In this document: in pieces, positions 25,923 through 35,701 of the stretch | Layout of the letters: each line of letters opens with the position of its first letter | How positions within the stretch are numbered: position 1 is the stretch's first letter | NCBI GenBank assembly: GCA_031969955.1 | Contig: DALYJF010000002.1 | Span: 124,001-188,000 of the forward strand | Source: Nitrospira_D sp002331625 | GTDB lineage: Bacteria > Nitrospirota > Nitrospiria > Nitrospirales > Nitrospiraceae | DNA: 64,000 bases | Direction: 5' to 3' | Made by a program: the position numbers and the translations under genes | The notes under the pieces: generated by a model | Seen by the model: only the letters and a program-made list of their open reading frames with translations | Told to the model about the DNA's origin: nothing | Databases searched by the model: none

Positions 25923-27638
25923 TTAGCCCTGGTCTTCCGACTGCGACCGTTTCCGACTCTGTTTGGCGGCTCGCCCGAGGCTCTGGTCTAGCACACCTTG
26001 TGTTGAATGATACTCATCAACCTGCTTGCGTTCCCAGTCAAGTTGATGATCGCGCAGGCTCAGGGCAATCTTCCGTTCGTCTCGATCGACTTTAATTATC
26101 TTCGCCGTCACATCATCCTGCAACTTAAACTTCTCTTCCAGCTTGGTAGACGGTTCGAGGCCGGATTCGCTGACATGGATCAAGCCTTCTATCCCACCGT
26201 CCAGTTCAATGAAGATTCCAAAGTCGGCGACTTTGGAGACTTTGCCTGTCACTGAATCGCCCACATGATATCGTGCTGGGATGGCCTCATCCCAGGGATC
26301 ACGACTCAGCTGTTTATACCCCAACGACAGCCGTTCTTTTTCCTTGTCGATCCGCAACACAACCGCTTCCACTTTTTGGCCCTTCTTGAACAACTCAGAG
26401 GGATGCTTGATATGCTTCGTCCATGACATGTCCGAAATATGGATGAGTCCATCGATTCCCTCTTCAAGGCCGACAAACGCGCCGAAATCGGTCAAACTCT
26501 TCACCTTACCTTCGATACGGGTCCCAATCGGATACTTGCCTTCGATCATGTCCCAGGGGTTTGGGGCTGTCTGTTTCATGCCCAATGAAATCTTTCGACT
26601 GGCCGGGTCGACGTTCAGCACCGCGGCCTCGACCTGATCTCCGACTGCCACAACCCTCGACGGATGTCGGACTTCGTGCGTCCATGACATCTCGGACACG
26701 TGGACCAATCCTTCCACTCCTGGCTCGAGTTCGATGAATGCTCCGTAATCGGTCAGGCTGACCACGCGACCACGGACTCGGGTACCGATGGGATACTTCC
26801 CGGCGACGTTGGTCCATGGATCCGCACTCTTCTGCTTGAGTCCCAAAGAGATACGACCGGTTTCACGATCATATTTCAAGACCGTCACTTCGACTTTGTC
26901 TCCCACCGTGAACAGTTCCGAGGGGTGTCCGACACGGCCCCAGGACATGTCGGTAATGTGCAGCAAGCCGTCGATACCGCCGAGGTCGATGAAGGATCCG
27001 TAGTCGGTAATATTCTTGACGGTTCCCTGAATGAGCTGGCCTTCCTTGAGAGTGGCCAGCGTCGTCTGCCGTTTTTTGTCGCGTGTTTCTTCCAACAGCA
27101 CACGGCGCGACACCACAACATTGCCTCGCCGGTGATTGATCTTGATGATCTTGAGCGGGAAGGTCTTTCCTACGAGCCCATCCAGGTCACGAACCGGATG
27201 CAGATCGATCTGGGAACCAGGCAAGAACGCCTTCACACCGATATCAACCATCATGCCGCCCTTGATACGAGACACGATCTTGCCCTCGATGCTCTTCTCT
27301 TCTTTGTAGAGCTTCTCGAGTTCTTCCCAAATCTTCATCTTGTCCGCTTTTTCCTTGGAAAGAACGAGATTGCCGTCTGCATCTTCACATTCCTCGATGT
27401 AGACTTGGAGCCGATCACCGATCTTCAGATTCTGGATGTCTTCGGACGAGAACTGATCGCTCGGAATCATGCCTTCTGATTTGTAGCCGATATCAACGAC
27501 GACCTTGTCCTTGGTCAGGGCGACCACCCGGCCTTCTGTAATCGTGCCTTCTTCCAGGTTGCGGAAGGTCTCTTCGTACAAGGCCGCCAATGCATTGCGG
27601 TCTAACTGTGCGTCACTGCTGTTGGATACCGTACCCAT
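25923..27638 (-). CDS. rpsA: 30S ribosomal protein S1
   Basis: A 571-residue protein with six S1 RNA-binding domains, needed to bring mRNA to the 30S subunit. The typical repeated signature is seen from the third domain on: DYGSFIDLGGIDGLLHITDMSW, DYGAFIELEPGVEGLVHVSEMSW, DFGAFVGLEEGIDGLIHISDMSW and DFGIFIELDGGIEGLIHVSE. The N-terminal two domains are more divergent, as usual. It follows plsC in a cmk-plsC-rpsA order. The C-terminus is basic (RKRSQSEDQG). Confidence 0.96.
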   Translation of the reverse strand: MGTVSNSSDAQLDRNALAALYEETFRNLEEGTITEGRVVALTKDKVVVDIGYKSEGMIPSDQFSSEDIQNLKIGDRLQVYIEECEDADGNLVLSKEKADKMKIWEELEKLYKEEKSIEGKIVSRIKGGMMVDIGVKAFLPGSQIDLHPVRDLDGLVGKTFPLKIIKINHRRGNVVVSRRVLLEETRDKKRQTTLATLKEGQLIQGTVKNITDYGSFIDLGGIDGLLHITDMSWGRVGHPSELFTVGDKVEVTVLKYDRETGRISLGLKQKSADPWTNVAGKYPIGTRVRGRVVSLTDYGAFIELEPGVEGLVHVSEMSWTHEVRHPSRVVAVGDQVEAAVLNVDPASRKISLGMKQTAPNPWDMIEGKYPIGTRIEGKVKSLTDFGAFVGLEEGIDGLIHISDMSWTKHIKHPSELFKKGQKVEAVVLRIDKEKERLSLGYKQLSRDPWDEAIPARYHVGDSVTGKVSKVADFGIFIELDGGIEGLIHVSESGLEPSTKLEEKFKLQDDVTAKIIKVDRDERKIALSLRDHQLDWERKQVDEYHSTQGVLDQSLGRAAKQSRKRSQSEDQG

Positions 27639-27693
27639 ATGAACGTCCTACTCTTCCGACTGTCGTCGGGTGCTGATGGTGAAGTCGCCTGGC

Positions 27694-28386
27694 TCACTCA
27701 GCGTTGTGAGCGTCGGCGGTCGGCCTGTTTGGTGGTTCGGGAGCCCGGTCATCTTTCCGATTTGGAACGGGAACTTGACCCAAGGCTGCAATATGCTCGA
27801 TCACCGTACGGCTGACCTGTTGATAGAACTGCTTGGTTGCTGCCCTCTCTGGTTGTTTCTCACATTCGAACTGAATCGGTTCCCCGAATCGAACAGTCAC
27901 CCGGCTCCATCGCGGCCAGGAAGCGCCCGGAGGTAAGACATCGAAAGTCCCCTTCAGGTATGCCGGTACGACCGGACAACCTGTCTGTGACACAATGACT
28001 CCAATACCTGCCTTTGGCTCCCGAAGATGGCCATCGAGGCTGCGGCCTCCCTCCGGGAAAATAACCACGACTTGTCCTGCTCGAATCAGGTTAATTGCTT
28101 TCCCAAAGGCTTCCCGATCAAGACGACCAAGCTTCACCGGAATCCAGCCCAAAGCCCGTAACAGGCTGTTTAACACCGGGATCGGGAATAAGTCATTCCG
28201 GCCCAGATACCATGCCCTTCGGCGCATTCCACAGCCAAGGAGCGGAATGTCAAGATAGCTGGCATGATTGGCGGCGATCAATAGCCCCCCGGATTGTGGA
28301 ATCTGGCCTTCAACGCGATACCGGAAGCACACCCGGCTGACGATCCGTACCAAAATCCACAGAAATCCATAGACGACCCCGCTCAC
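27694..28386 (-). CDS. plsC: 1-acyl-sn-glycerol-3-phosphate acyltransferase (PlsC family)
   Basis: Transfers a fatty acyl group to lysophosphatidic acid, making phosphatidic acid. The family motifs are NHASYLD (HxxxxD catalytic pair), FPEGGRS (substrate site) and VVPAYLKG. A hydrophobic N-terminal helix gives a membrane location. The 230 residues are usual. The start overlaps the cmk stop by four bases (ATGA). The C-terminal tail is longer and polar, ending PTADAHNAE. Confidence 0.9.
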   Translation of the reverse strand: MSGVVYGFLWILVRIVSRVCFRYRVEGQIPQSGGLLIAANHASYLDIPLLGCGMRRRAWYLGRNDLFPIPVLNSLLRALGWIPVKLGRLDREAFGKAINLIRAGQVVVIFPEGGRSLDGHLREPKAGIGVIVSQTGCPVVPAYLKGTFDVLPPGASWPRWSRVTVRFGEPIQFECEKQPERAATKQFYQQVSRTVIEHIAALGQVPVPNRKDDRAPEPPNRPTADAHNAE

Positions 28387-29042
28387 AACCCTGTCGACAC
28401 CGCGGCAACCATCTGCTCCACCACCTGATCAGGGCTGAGCGCAGAGGTATCGATGAACCGTGCATCGGTGGCCGGTACCAAGGGGTCGATCGACCGAGTC
28501 CGATCCCGCCTATCTCGATCCGACAGATCACGGAATGTGGTTTCAACCGTTTCGCCACGGCCTGCGGCGACCAGCTCGCGATGCCGGCGCGCGACTCGCA
28601 CTGCTGGATCCGCTTCCAAAAAAAACTTGTACGGAGCCGCAGGGAAGACTTTGGTGCCGATGTCGCGTCCCTCTGCGACCACCGAGCCTCGTTGGCCGAT
28701 TTGACGCTGAATCGGCAGCAGCCATTCCCGGACGGCGGGAATCGCGGACACAGTCGAAGCTGCTGCGGTGACCTCCGGCGTACGAAGTTCGTCCGTGATG
28801 TCCACGCCATCGACCATGACCTGCATCGCGCCATTGTGAAACTGCATGTGAATAGAGGTGCTCGCCAGGAGCGTTGTGACCAACCCGTGATCTGTGGGAG
28901 CAACCCTTGACTGCAAGGTCTTCCATGCGACTGCTCGATAGAGTGCTCCGGTATCGAGATAGAGATACCCAAGACGAGCCGCCAATAATTTGGCGACAGT
29001 GCTCTTCCCCACACCCGCTGGTCCATCAATCGCAATAATCAT
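28383..29042 (-). CDS. cmk: Cytidylate kinase
   Basis: Phosphorylates CMP and dCMP with ATP. It opens with MIIAIDGPAGVGKSTVAK (P-loop), then YLDTGALYRAVAWK, VDGVDITDELRTPEV in the CMP-binding insertion, and RDIGTKVFP with ADPAVRVARRHREL, the usual signatures. At 219 residues it is normal. The ATG overlaps plsC at its far end by four bases, and aroA ends 55 bp upstream. The order aroA-cmk-rpsA-ihf is a known synteny. Confidence 0.95.
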   Translation of the reverse strand: MIIAIDGPAGVGKSTVAKLLAARLGYLYLDTGALYRAVAWKTLQSRVAPTDHGLVTTLLASTSIHMQFHNGAMQVMVDGVDITDELRTPEVTAAASTVSAIPAVREWLLPIQRQIGQRGSVVAEGRDIGTKVFPAAPYKFFLEADPAVRVARRHRELVAAGRGETVETTFRDLSDRDRRDRTRSIDPLVPATDARFIDTSALSPDQVVEQMVAAVSTGL

Positions 29043-29097
29043 TCAAGCGCTCTCGAATTCGAATTCACCATAGCTGGACACCTGGCGTTCACGTTGA

Positions 29098-30411
29098 CTA
29101 TGTCAGGAGACTCCCGAGTACCTGCTCAAAATTCGGGAATGACGTATCGACACAACTCGTATCCGCAATCATCATACGCTGTTTCGCCGTCAGCCCACCG
29201 ATGGCAAGAGACATTGCCACACGATGGTCGCCATGGCTTTGGGCTCGATCCGCCGCGCTGAGTCGGCCATTCTCCCCCCCTCGACCGAGTCCACGGATGA
29301 CCATCCCATCCGGCCGTTCCTCAATGAGCGCGCCCATCCCCGTCAATTCGCGGCTCATCGTGGCGATCCGATCGCTCTCCTTCACGCGCAGTTCCTCCGC
29401 GCCGGAAATGACCGTGTCACCCTCCGCTACAGCAGCAGCCACGCACAGCACGGGGAATTCATCGATCGTCTTCGGAATGAGGTCGTGTCCAATGGTGACA
29501 CCTTTCAGCGGCGCAGACTGCACACGCAGGTCCGCGACCGGTTCACCAGCCGCATCCCGCAGTCCCAACACCTGAATGTCGGCACCCATCTTTCTCATGA
29601 CCTCGATCAAGCCGGTTCTGGTTGGATTCATCCCGACATTGCGAATGGTGATATCGGAATCCGGCACGATCGTCGCTCCCACCAGAAAGAACGCAGCGGC
29701 AGAGAAATCTCCAGGAATGATGATGTCCACGCCTCGCCATCCGACCGACGGTCGTCCGTGTAAGACCAGAACACCTTCTTCTTTGCTGAGAGGGATTCCA
29801 AAAAACTGAAACATCCGCTCCGTATGGTCTCGTGACAAACTCGGTTCTGTATACCGAGTCTGTCCCTGGGCAAAGAGTCCGGCAAGCAGGAGCGACGACT
29901 TGATCTGTGCGCTGGCCACCGGAGAGCTGTACTCGATCCCGTGAAGGCCGGCACCCGTGATGGCTAAGGGAGCTAGTTCCCCGCCCTTGCGGCCTGTGAT
30001 AAGAGCACCCATCTCGCGCAGCGGCTTGACGACGCGTCCCATCGGACGCCGTCGAATCGATTCGTCGCCCGTGAGGATTGAAAAGAAATCTTGTCCAGCG
30101 AGGAGGCCCGCAAGCAGGCGAATGCCGGTTCCCGAATTGCCGCAATCAATCGGAACATGTGGTTCGGTTAACCCCCAGAAGCCTTTGCCGCAAACAGTCA
30201 ATTCAGTTGGTGCCTCCGTGATGGCAATACCGAGGTGCTGAAAGGCCCTCATGGTATTGAGACAATCTTCCCCGCGGCAATAGCTCTCTATCCGGCTTGT
30301 GCCTTCCGCGAGCGCGGTGAGAATGATGGCGCGATGGGTGAGAGACTTATCGCCGGGAACAGTTGTCGTTCCCCTGAGTGGTTTGCCCGGGTGAATCGTT
30401 AAGGACGTCAT
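29098..30411 (-). CDS. aroA: 3-phosphoshikimate 1-carboxyvinyltransferase (EPSP synthase)
   Basis: Joins shikimate 3-phosphate and phosphoenolpyruvate to give EPSP, the sixth step of the pathway. The motifs PGDKSLTHRAI near the N-terminus, DCGNSGTGIRLLAGLLAG, and further on ESDRIATM and SHGDHRVAMSLAIGG are in order. At 437 residues it is the usual size. The LAGLLAG stretch after the N-S-G-T-G-I-R motif is a feature of class II-like enzymes, but I cannot class it for certain. The start overlaps the tyrA stop by four bases. Confidence 0.95.
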   Translation of the reverse strand: MTSLTIHPGKPLRGTTTVPGDKSLTHRAIILTALAEGTSRIESYCRGEDCLNTMRAFQHLGIAITEAPTELTVCGKGFWGLTEPHVPIDCGNSGTGIRLLAGLLAGQDFFSILTGDESIRRRPMGRVVKPLREMGALITGRKGGELAPLAITGAGLHGIEYSSPVASAQIKSSLLLAGLFAQGQTRYTEPSLSRDHTERMFQFFGIPLSKEEGVLVLHGRPSVGWRGVDIIIPGDFSAAAFFLVGATIVPDSDITIRNVGMNPTRTGLIEVMRKMGADIQVLGLRDAAGEPVADLRVQSAPLKGVTIGHDLIPKTIDEFPVLCVAAAVAEGDTVISGAEELRVKESDRIATMSRELTGMGALIEERPDGMVIRGLGRGGENGRLSAADRAQSHGDHRVAMSLAIGGLTAKQRMMIADTSCVDTSFPNFEQVLGSLLT

Positions 30412-31301
30412 GAATGGCTCGGAGGCGAACTGTTCATCTTTTCACGTTCGGCTTTCGCCCGCTCAATCGCCTTTTCAATCCCGGCCGCATCCCCGGCCTT
30501 GATCAGCTGCTTCAATTCTTCCAGGGCTCGCCCATACCGGTCGATAAAGGACACCACATTATCTCGATTCCACAAGAAAATGTCTCGCCACATTTCTGGA
30601 GAGCTGGCAGCAATCCTCGTCGTATCCCGCAGTCCTCCTCCAGAATGGCCGGCGAGATCCAATGCCGGGACCTGTTGATCGCGAAGCTCGGACAGGGCAT
30701 TCATCAACGCAAATGCGGCGACATGGGGAAGATGACTGACGGCGCCGAGTATTTGATCGTGCAGATGAGGATCCATGGTCAAGACAATGGAGCCGGCTTC
30801 CACCCATACCTGTGTGACCCGCTGCAGAGCCGTGGCGTCGGTTCGTTTCGTCGGCGTCAGAATGCAGCGTGCCCCCTTGAACAATTGATCAGATCCGGCT
30901 GCCACTCCGGTTTTTTCCTTTCCCGCAATGGGATGGGCGCCAACAAAGTGCACCCCTGCCGGCATGGTGGCTTCCGACCGTTCGACCAAGGTTCCCTTCA
31001 CACTTCCTACATCACTGACGATCGCGCCGGGAGCAAGACAATGAGCCCATTCACGCAGGTGTCGCTCATAGGTATCAACGGGTGTCGCAAGGATCACGAG
31101 ATCCGCTCCGTGCACCCCCTCTTGCGGGTCAGCCACGTATCGATCGATCGCACCCAATGCAACAGCTGTCTTGAGATTCTCGATACGCCGCCCGACGCCG
31201 ACGACATGATCGGCCAAGGCCTTTCGCCTGAGGATCATGCCCAGCGATCCACCGATGAGGCCCACACCGATAATTGCGACATGCTTGAAATGGACTGCCA
31301 T
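30408..31301 (-). CDS. tyrA: Prephenate dehydrogenase
   Basis: Oxidatively decarboxylates prephenate to 4-hydroxyphenylpyruvate for tyrosine. The start at MAVHFKHVAIIGVG (31301) leaves 7 bp after aroF; an upstream ATG (31337) would overlap it. GVGLIGGSLGM binds NAD(P). GAHPIAGKEKTGV and LPHVAAFAL carry the family's substrate-side residues, and GGLRDTTRIAASSPEMW follows. About 297 residues, with no chorismate mutase or ACT domain. It might act on arogenate; this cannot be settled here. Confidence 0.93.
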   Translation of the reverse strand: MAVHFKHVAIIGVGLIGGSLGMILRRKALADHVVGVGRRIENLKTAVALGAIDRYVADPQEGVHGADLVILATPVDTYERHLREWAHCLAPGAIVSDVGSVKGTLVERSEATMPAGVHFVGAHPIAGKEKTGVAAGSDQLFKGARCILTPTKRTDATALQRVTQVWVEAGSIVLTMDPHLHDQILGAVSHLPHVAAFALMNALSELRDQQVPALDLAGHSGGGLRDTTRIAASSPEMWRDIFLWNRDNVVSFIDRYGRALEELKQLIKAGDAAGIEKAIERAKAEREKMNSSPPSHS

Positions 31302-31308
31302 AGCGTCC

Positions 31309-32322
31309 CTAGAGCTCTCTACCCACAGCTTTGGCAATATTCCTGAGGTCGCCCATCAGGGCCTTGAACTTCGATGGTTTGATGGATTCCTCGCCGTCAC
31401 AGAGCGCACATTCTGGGTTAGAGTGAACTTCGATGAGCAGGCCATCGGCACCGGCCGCGACCGCCGCTTTTGACATCGGAGCCACCAGATCCCACTTGCC
31501 GGTGGCATGGCTGGGGTCAACGATGACCGGGAGATGCGAGAGCTCTTTCAACGTGGGAATGGCCGCAAGATCCAGCGTATTGCGATATTGCGTTTCAAAT
31601 GTGCGAATGCCCCGCTCACATAACATCACGTTCTGGTTGCCACGCGACATGATGTACTCGGCCGACAGGAGAAACTCTTTGATCGTTGCCGACAGACCTC
31701 GCTTCAGCAATACCGGCTTGTCGTACGCCCCAACTTCCTTGAGAAGTTCAAAGTTTTGCATGTTCCGCGCGCCGATCTGAATGATATCGGCCTTCTCGAG
31801 AAAGAGTTCGATGTCTCTGGTGTCCAAGATTTCGCTAACAACCGGCAGCCCTGTTTGCTTCCTTGCTTCGACCAAGTAATCCAGCCCTTCACGACCCAAC
31901 CCTTGAAAGGAATAGGGCGAGGTTCTGGGCTTATAGGCCCCACCACGTAGAATCGTTGCCCCCGAGGCTTTGACTTCATGGGCAATTCCTACCGTAAGCT
32001 CTAGTCGCTCGACCGCACAGGGGCCCGCCATGATGGCCAGTTTTTTGGCCCCGATTTTGACACCACCGACATCAATGATCGTCGCGTCCTTCTTAAATTC
32101 ACGACTCACCAGCTTCCATGGCGCAAGGATCGGCAGGACACTTTCGACTCCCGGAAGCGCCGTCAGGGGTTGATTATGGAGAATCCGGTCGTCTCCGATC
32201 ACGCCGATGATGGTCCGCTCCTGGCCCGTGGAGATTTGCGATTTGAGGCCCAGATCCCGCAGTCGATCGATAATGTGATCGACTTCACTTTCCGACGCTT
32301 CAGGTTTCAACACGATAATCAT
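31309..32322 (-). CDS. aroF: 3-deoxy-7-phosphoheptulonate synthase with ferredoxin-like domain
   Basis: Makes DAHP from erythrose 4-phosphate and phosphoenolpyruvate, the first committed step. The start MIIVLKPEASESEVDHII (32322) gives a protein of 337 residues. Residues 1-70 form the ferredoxin-like regulatory domain of the Thermotoga type DAHP synthases. The barrel follows with AGPCAVER, GGAYKPRTSPYSFQG, QIGARNMQNFELL, LLKRG and DPSHATGKWDLV. In the Thermotoga enzyme this domain mediates inhibition by tyrosine, so similar feedback control is likely here. It lies 10 bp after hisC. Confidence 0.94.
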   Translation of the reverse strand: MIIVLKPEASESEVDHIIDRLRDLGLKSQISTGQERTIIGVIGDDRILHNQPLTALPGVESVLPILAPWKLVSREFKKDATIIDVGGVKIGAKKLAIMAGPCAVERLELTVGIAHEVKASGATILRGGAYKPRTSPYSFQGLGREGLDYLVEARKQTGLPVVSEILDTRDIELFLEKADIIQIGARNMQNFELLKEVGAYDKPVLLKRGLSATIKEFLLSAEYIMSRGNQNVMLCERGIRTFETQYRNTLDLAAIPTLKELSHLPVIVDPSHATGKWDLVAPMSKAAVAAGADGLLIEVHSNPECALCDGEESIKPSKFKALMGDLRNIAKAVGREL

Positions 32323-32332
32323 AATTCCCTCA

Positions 32333-33439
32333 CTATTTCTTATCTGCCTCCACCCCAGACGTTCTTGCCAAGACTTTCTTAAGCGCCTGGAGGAAAGCTG
32401 TATTTTCGTCGGGTTGACCGATGGTGACGCGAAGCATGGTGTCCTCGATATGTCGGACAATAATCCCCTCTCGGAGTAACGCTTCGAACACCTGTCGTCC
32501 ATCCCGCCTTGCATCAAAATAAAGGAAATTGGCTTCGCTCGGAATCGGAGTCACTCCTAAGGCACGTAACCCCTTCTCGATTTGCTCCATCCCGGCTGCG
32601 TTGACGGTCCGGCTCTTAGCCACGTGCGCATCATCTCCCATCGCAGCCAGAGCAGCTTTTTGAGCAAGACTGTTCGCGTTGAAGGGAGGCCGAACTCGAT
32701 TCAGAAAATCGATGATCTCCGGTGTGCTGACGCCGTACCCAATTCGCAATCCAGCAAGCCCATAGATCTTGGAGAAGGTTCTCAAGACGATCGCATTCCG
32801 CCCCTGTTTCACATAGGCCATCGCGTCGGGGAATTTCGAATCGCGGACGTACTCAAAGTAGGCTTCATCGAACGCCACGATGACGTCGTTGGGTACTCGG
32901 GCCATGAGTCGATCGACCGCCTCAGCCGATACAATCGTCCCGGTGGGATTATTGGGATTACAGATAAAGAGCAATCGTGTTCGTGGTGTCACGGCCCGCA
33001 CCATTGACTCAAGGTCGTGCGTCCAGCTGACGAGCGGTACGATCACCGGCTTGCCATGAACGGCCGTCACCTCCATTTTGTAGATCACGAACGTGTGATC
33101 GGCCATGATGGCTTCATCACCGGGAGTCAAGAAAGTTCTGGCCAACAGGCCAAGGATTTCGTCAGACCCGTTTCCGAGAATGATGTGTTCACTTCCCACT
33201 TTCCAACGATCAGCGATCGCTTGCCGTAGGTGATAGGCGCCACCGTCGGGATATCGATGCAGCGTATCCTGCACACCGTTCAGGGCTGCGACGGCCTTCG
33301 GTGAAGGGCCAAGCGGATTCTCATTCGAGGCAAGCTTGATCACACGGGTCAGCCCGAGCTCCCGCTGGAGTTCGTCGATCGGTTTTCCTGGGACGTACGG
33401 ACTCAGGGATCGGATATCAGGGTGGACCTGTAGTGCCAT
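32333..33439 (-). CDS. hisC: Histidinol-phosphate aminotransferase
   Basis: A PLP-dependent class I/II aminotransferase. Lys224 in FSKIYGLAGLRIGYG binds PLP. NPNNPTGTIVS and DEAYFEYV are usual. The enzyme makes histidinol phosphate, but many members also transaminate phenylpyruvate, 4-hydroxyphenylpyruvate or prephenate. Its place between pheA and aroF suggests it may also serve phenylalanine and tyrosine synthesis. No other his gene is in the window. At 368 residues it is normal. Spacing to pheA is 2 bp. Confidence 0.9.
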   Translation of the reverse strand: MALQVHPDIRSLSPYVPGKPIDELQRELGLTRVIKLASNENPLGPSPKAVAALNGVQDTLHRYPDGGAYHLRQAIADRWKVGSEHIILGNGSDEILGLLARTFLTPGDEAIMADHTFVIYKMEVTAVHGKPVIVPLVSWTHDLESMVRAVTPRTRLLFICNPNNPTGTIVSAEAVDRLMARVPNDVIVAFDEAYFEYVRDSKFPDAMAYVKQGRNAIVLRTFSKIYGLAGLRIGYGVSTPEIIDFLNRVRPPFNANSLAQKAALAAMGDDAHVAKSRTVNAAGMEQIEKGLRALGVTPIPSEANFLYFDARRDGRQVFEALLREGIIVRHIEDTMLRVTIGQPDENTAFLQALKKVLARTSGVEADKK

Positions 33440-33441
33440 GA

Positions 33442-34518
33442 TCAGCTATGGACTGGGTAGGAACCTAAAATCTTCATGAAAAGACAGCGTGCCTTCACCT
33501 CTTCAACGGCTCTGTTGACCCGCTCTTCGTTGATATGTCCCTCGACATCCACGAAGAAGATGTATTCCCACGCCTTGCGCTGAGAGGGACGGGACTCAAT
33601 CTTCGTCATATTGATGCCATGTGAAGCAAAGGGGCGGAGCAGATCATAGAGCGCCCCGACTTTATCCTTCACCGACAACATCACTGACGTTTTATCTTTC
33701 CCGGTCCGCTCCGATGGTTTCTGTGACAGAACGAGAAAACGGGTAAAATTATTCAAATTGTCCTCAATACGCGCCTTGATAACCTTGAGTCCGTAGAGTT
33801 GTCCGGCCAATTCTGATGCAATAGCAGCTGAGGCTGGTTCATCGATGCAGACTTCGGCAGCCCGCGCAGTACTGGCCACCTCAACCGCGGACACATGCGG
33901 GAGATTGGTTTCGAGCCAATTCCGGCATTGCGCCAGAGCGTGAGGATGCGAATAGATTTTCTTCACATCCTCCATCAGCCCCGATTTGGACAGCAGATGG
34001 TGCGAGACCTCTTGAAGAATTTCCCCATAAATCAGCAGGTTAGAGTCAATGAACATATCGAGGGTGTGATTCACCACGCCCTCAGTCGTATTTTCAATCG
34101 GCACCACTCCGAAATTGGCCCGACCTCGTTCGACTTCGCTGAATACTTCTTTAATACTGTGAACCGGCACATACTGGACGGACGACCCAAATTTCTGCAT
34201 GCAGGCCATGTGAGTAAAGGTGGCCCTCGGCCCTAGATAGGCGACTTTCTGAGGGGCTTCAAGGGACAAGGACGCCGACATGATTTCCCTGTAGACCGAT
34301 CGAATGGCCTCACTCGGGAAAGGGCCTGTATTGAGCTTGGTGAGGCGATCGATAATTTCAGCCTCCCGACCCGCTGTATGGAGATTGGCAGCCGCATCCT
34401 TTTCTTTCTTGAGCCGACCGATTTCGATGACGCTTTTCGACCGTTCGTTAAGGAGTCGAATGATTTCATCATCGATCCTATCGATTTCCTTACGGTATTC
34501 CGACATCTCTCTTGGCAT
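33442..34518 (-). CDS. pheA: Bifunctional chorismate mutase / prephenate dehydratase
   Basis: Converts chorismate to prephenate and then to phenylpyruvate. The N-terminal AroQ domain starts MPREMSEYRKEIDRIDDEIIRL (a start at 34506 is also possible) and includes LNERSKSVIEIGRLKK. The dehydratase domain has KVAYLGPRATFTH, FGVVPIENTTEG and NNFTRFLVL (the conserved T-R-F). The ACT domain has SHGINMTKIESRPSQ, with the ESRP Phe-binding motif, so feedback by phenylalanine is likely. About 358 residues. It is 162 bp after ruvB. Confidence 0.95.
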   Translation of the reverse strand: MPREMSEYRKEIDRIDDEIIRLLNERSKSVIEIGRLKKEKDAAANLHTAGREAEIIDRLTKLNTGPFPSEAIRSVYREIMSASLSLEAPQKVAYLGPRATFTHMACMQKFGSSVQYVPVHSIKEVFSEVERGRANFGVVPIENTTEGVVNHTLDMFIDSNLLIYGEILQEVSHHLLSKSGLMEDVKKIYSHPHALAQCRNWLETNLPHVSAVEVASTARAAEVCIDEPASAAIASELAGQLYGLKVIKARIEDNLNNFTRFLVLSQKPSERTGKDKTSVMLSVKDKVGALYDLLRPFASHGINMTKIESRPSQRKAWEYIFFVDVEGHINEERVNRAVEEVKARCLFMKILGSYPVHS

Positions 34519-34680
34519 GGTGAGCCTAGCCTTGGGCACCGGATCCGGGAGGACTTCGTCATCCCCGCGAGGGAAGGGGCCCCACGCAGACAAGCTGAGG
34601 ATATTACAGGAAGGTTGGAATCTATTGCAAGGATAGGGCTGGGATATCAGAGTTTTCTGAGGCGTGACACATGATCTACA

Positions 34681-35685
34681 TCACATCAGCAAGGGAAAAG
34701 GCCGTTTAAAGTGATCGTACGCCAAGCGGGTCACTTGTCGGCCACGACCCGTACGATCCAGAAAGCCGGCTTGGATCAGATAGGGCTCATACACCTCCTC
34801 AATAGTACCCTTATCTTCCTGGACCGCTGCAGCCAACGACTCCACCCCAACCGGTCCCCCATTGAACTTCTCGATAATTGTGAGGAGGAGCTTGCGGTCC
34901 ATGTCGTCGAAACCTGCCTCATCGATCCCAAGCCAGGCTAATCCCTCCTTGGCCACTTGCTCGGTGATATGTCCATCAGCCTTGATTTGAGCATAGTCCC
35001 TGATCCTCTTAATCAGTCGATTGACGATTCGTGGTGTCCCTCGTGCGCGTCGCGAGATCTCCGACGCACCTTTCCGGTCAATGCCTACTCCCAAGACTCC
35101 GGCCGACCTGGAGACGATCGCCTCCAGCTCGGACGGCCCGTAAAACTCCAGGCGATAGACCAATCCAAATCGATCCCGTAGCGGGGATGTGAGAGCCCCG
35201 GCCCTCGTCGTGGCTCCTACCAAAGTAAAGGGAGGGAGATCCAGCTTGACCGTCCTCGTGGCTGGCCCCTGACCGATGACCAAATCGAGCTGAAAATCCT
35301 CCATCGCCGGATATAACGCTTCCTCTACGGATGCCGGAAGGCGGTGAATCTCATCGATAAAGAGCACGTCATGTTCCTGAAGGTTGGTCAAAACCGCCGC
35401 CAAGTCACCGGCATGAGCCAAGACGAGTCCGGAGGTCGACCGCAGGGTGGCCCCCATCTCCTTGGCGATAATGTGGGCAATGGTCGTTTTCCCAAGGCCA
35501 GGGGGACCATAAAAGATCGCATGGTCCAGGGCTTCTCCCCGCTGTTTTGCCGCTTCGATACAGATACGGAGCGATTCCTTCATTTTCTCTTGGCCGATAT
35601 ACTCATCCAGCCGCTGAGGACGAAGGATATTCTCGAGACCTCGATCGTCTTCCGTTACACGATCAGTCACTATCCGCTCAGGCAT
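34681..35685 (-). CDS. ruvB: Holliday junction branch migration helicase RuvB
   Basis: The AAA+ motor of the RuvAB complex, moving Holliday junctions. The start MPERIVTDRVTEDD (35685) is typical for RuvB; the long upstream frame is not. Walker A is FYGPPGLGKTTIAH, Walker B LFIDEIHRL, sensor 1 GATTRAGALT, and arginine finger region PLRDRFGLVYRLEFY. A C-terminal winged helix ends RTGRGRQVTRLAYDHF. At 334 residues it is normal. It is separated from ruvA by a Cys-rich secreted protein gene, and ruvC is not present here. Confidence 0.96.
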   Translation of the reverse strand: MPERIVTDRVTEDDRGLENILRPQRLDEYIGQEKMKESLRICIEAAKQRGEALDHAIFYGPPGLGKTTIAHIIAKEMGATLRSTSGLVLAHAGDLAAVLTNLQEHDVLFIDEIHRLPASVEEALYPAMEDFQLDLVIGQGPATRTVKLDLPPFTLVGATTRAGALTSPLRDRFGLVYRLEFYGPSELEAIVSRSAGVLGVGIDRKGASEISRRARGTPRIVNRLIKRIRDYAQIKADGHITEQVAKEGLAWLGIDEAGFDDMDRKLLLTIIEKFNGGPVGVESLAAAVQEDKGTIEEVYEPYLIQAGFLDRTGRGRQVTRLAYDHFKRPFPLLM

Positions 35686-35701
35686 CGCGCAACACTCACA
35701 G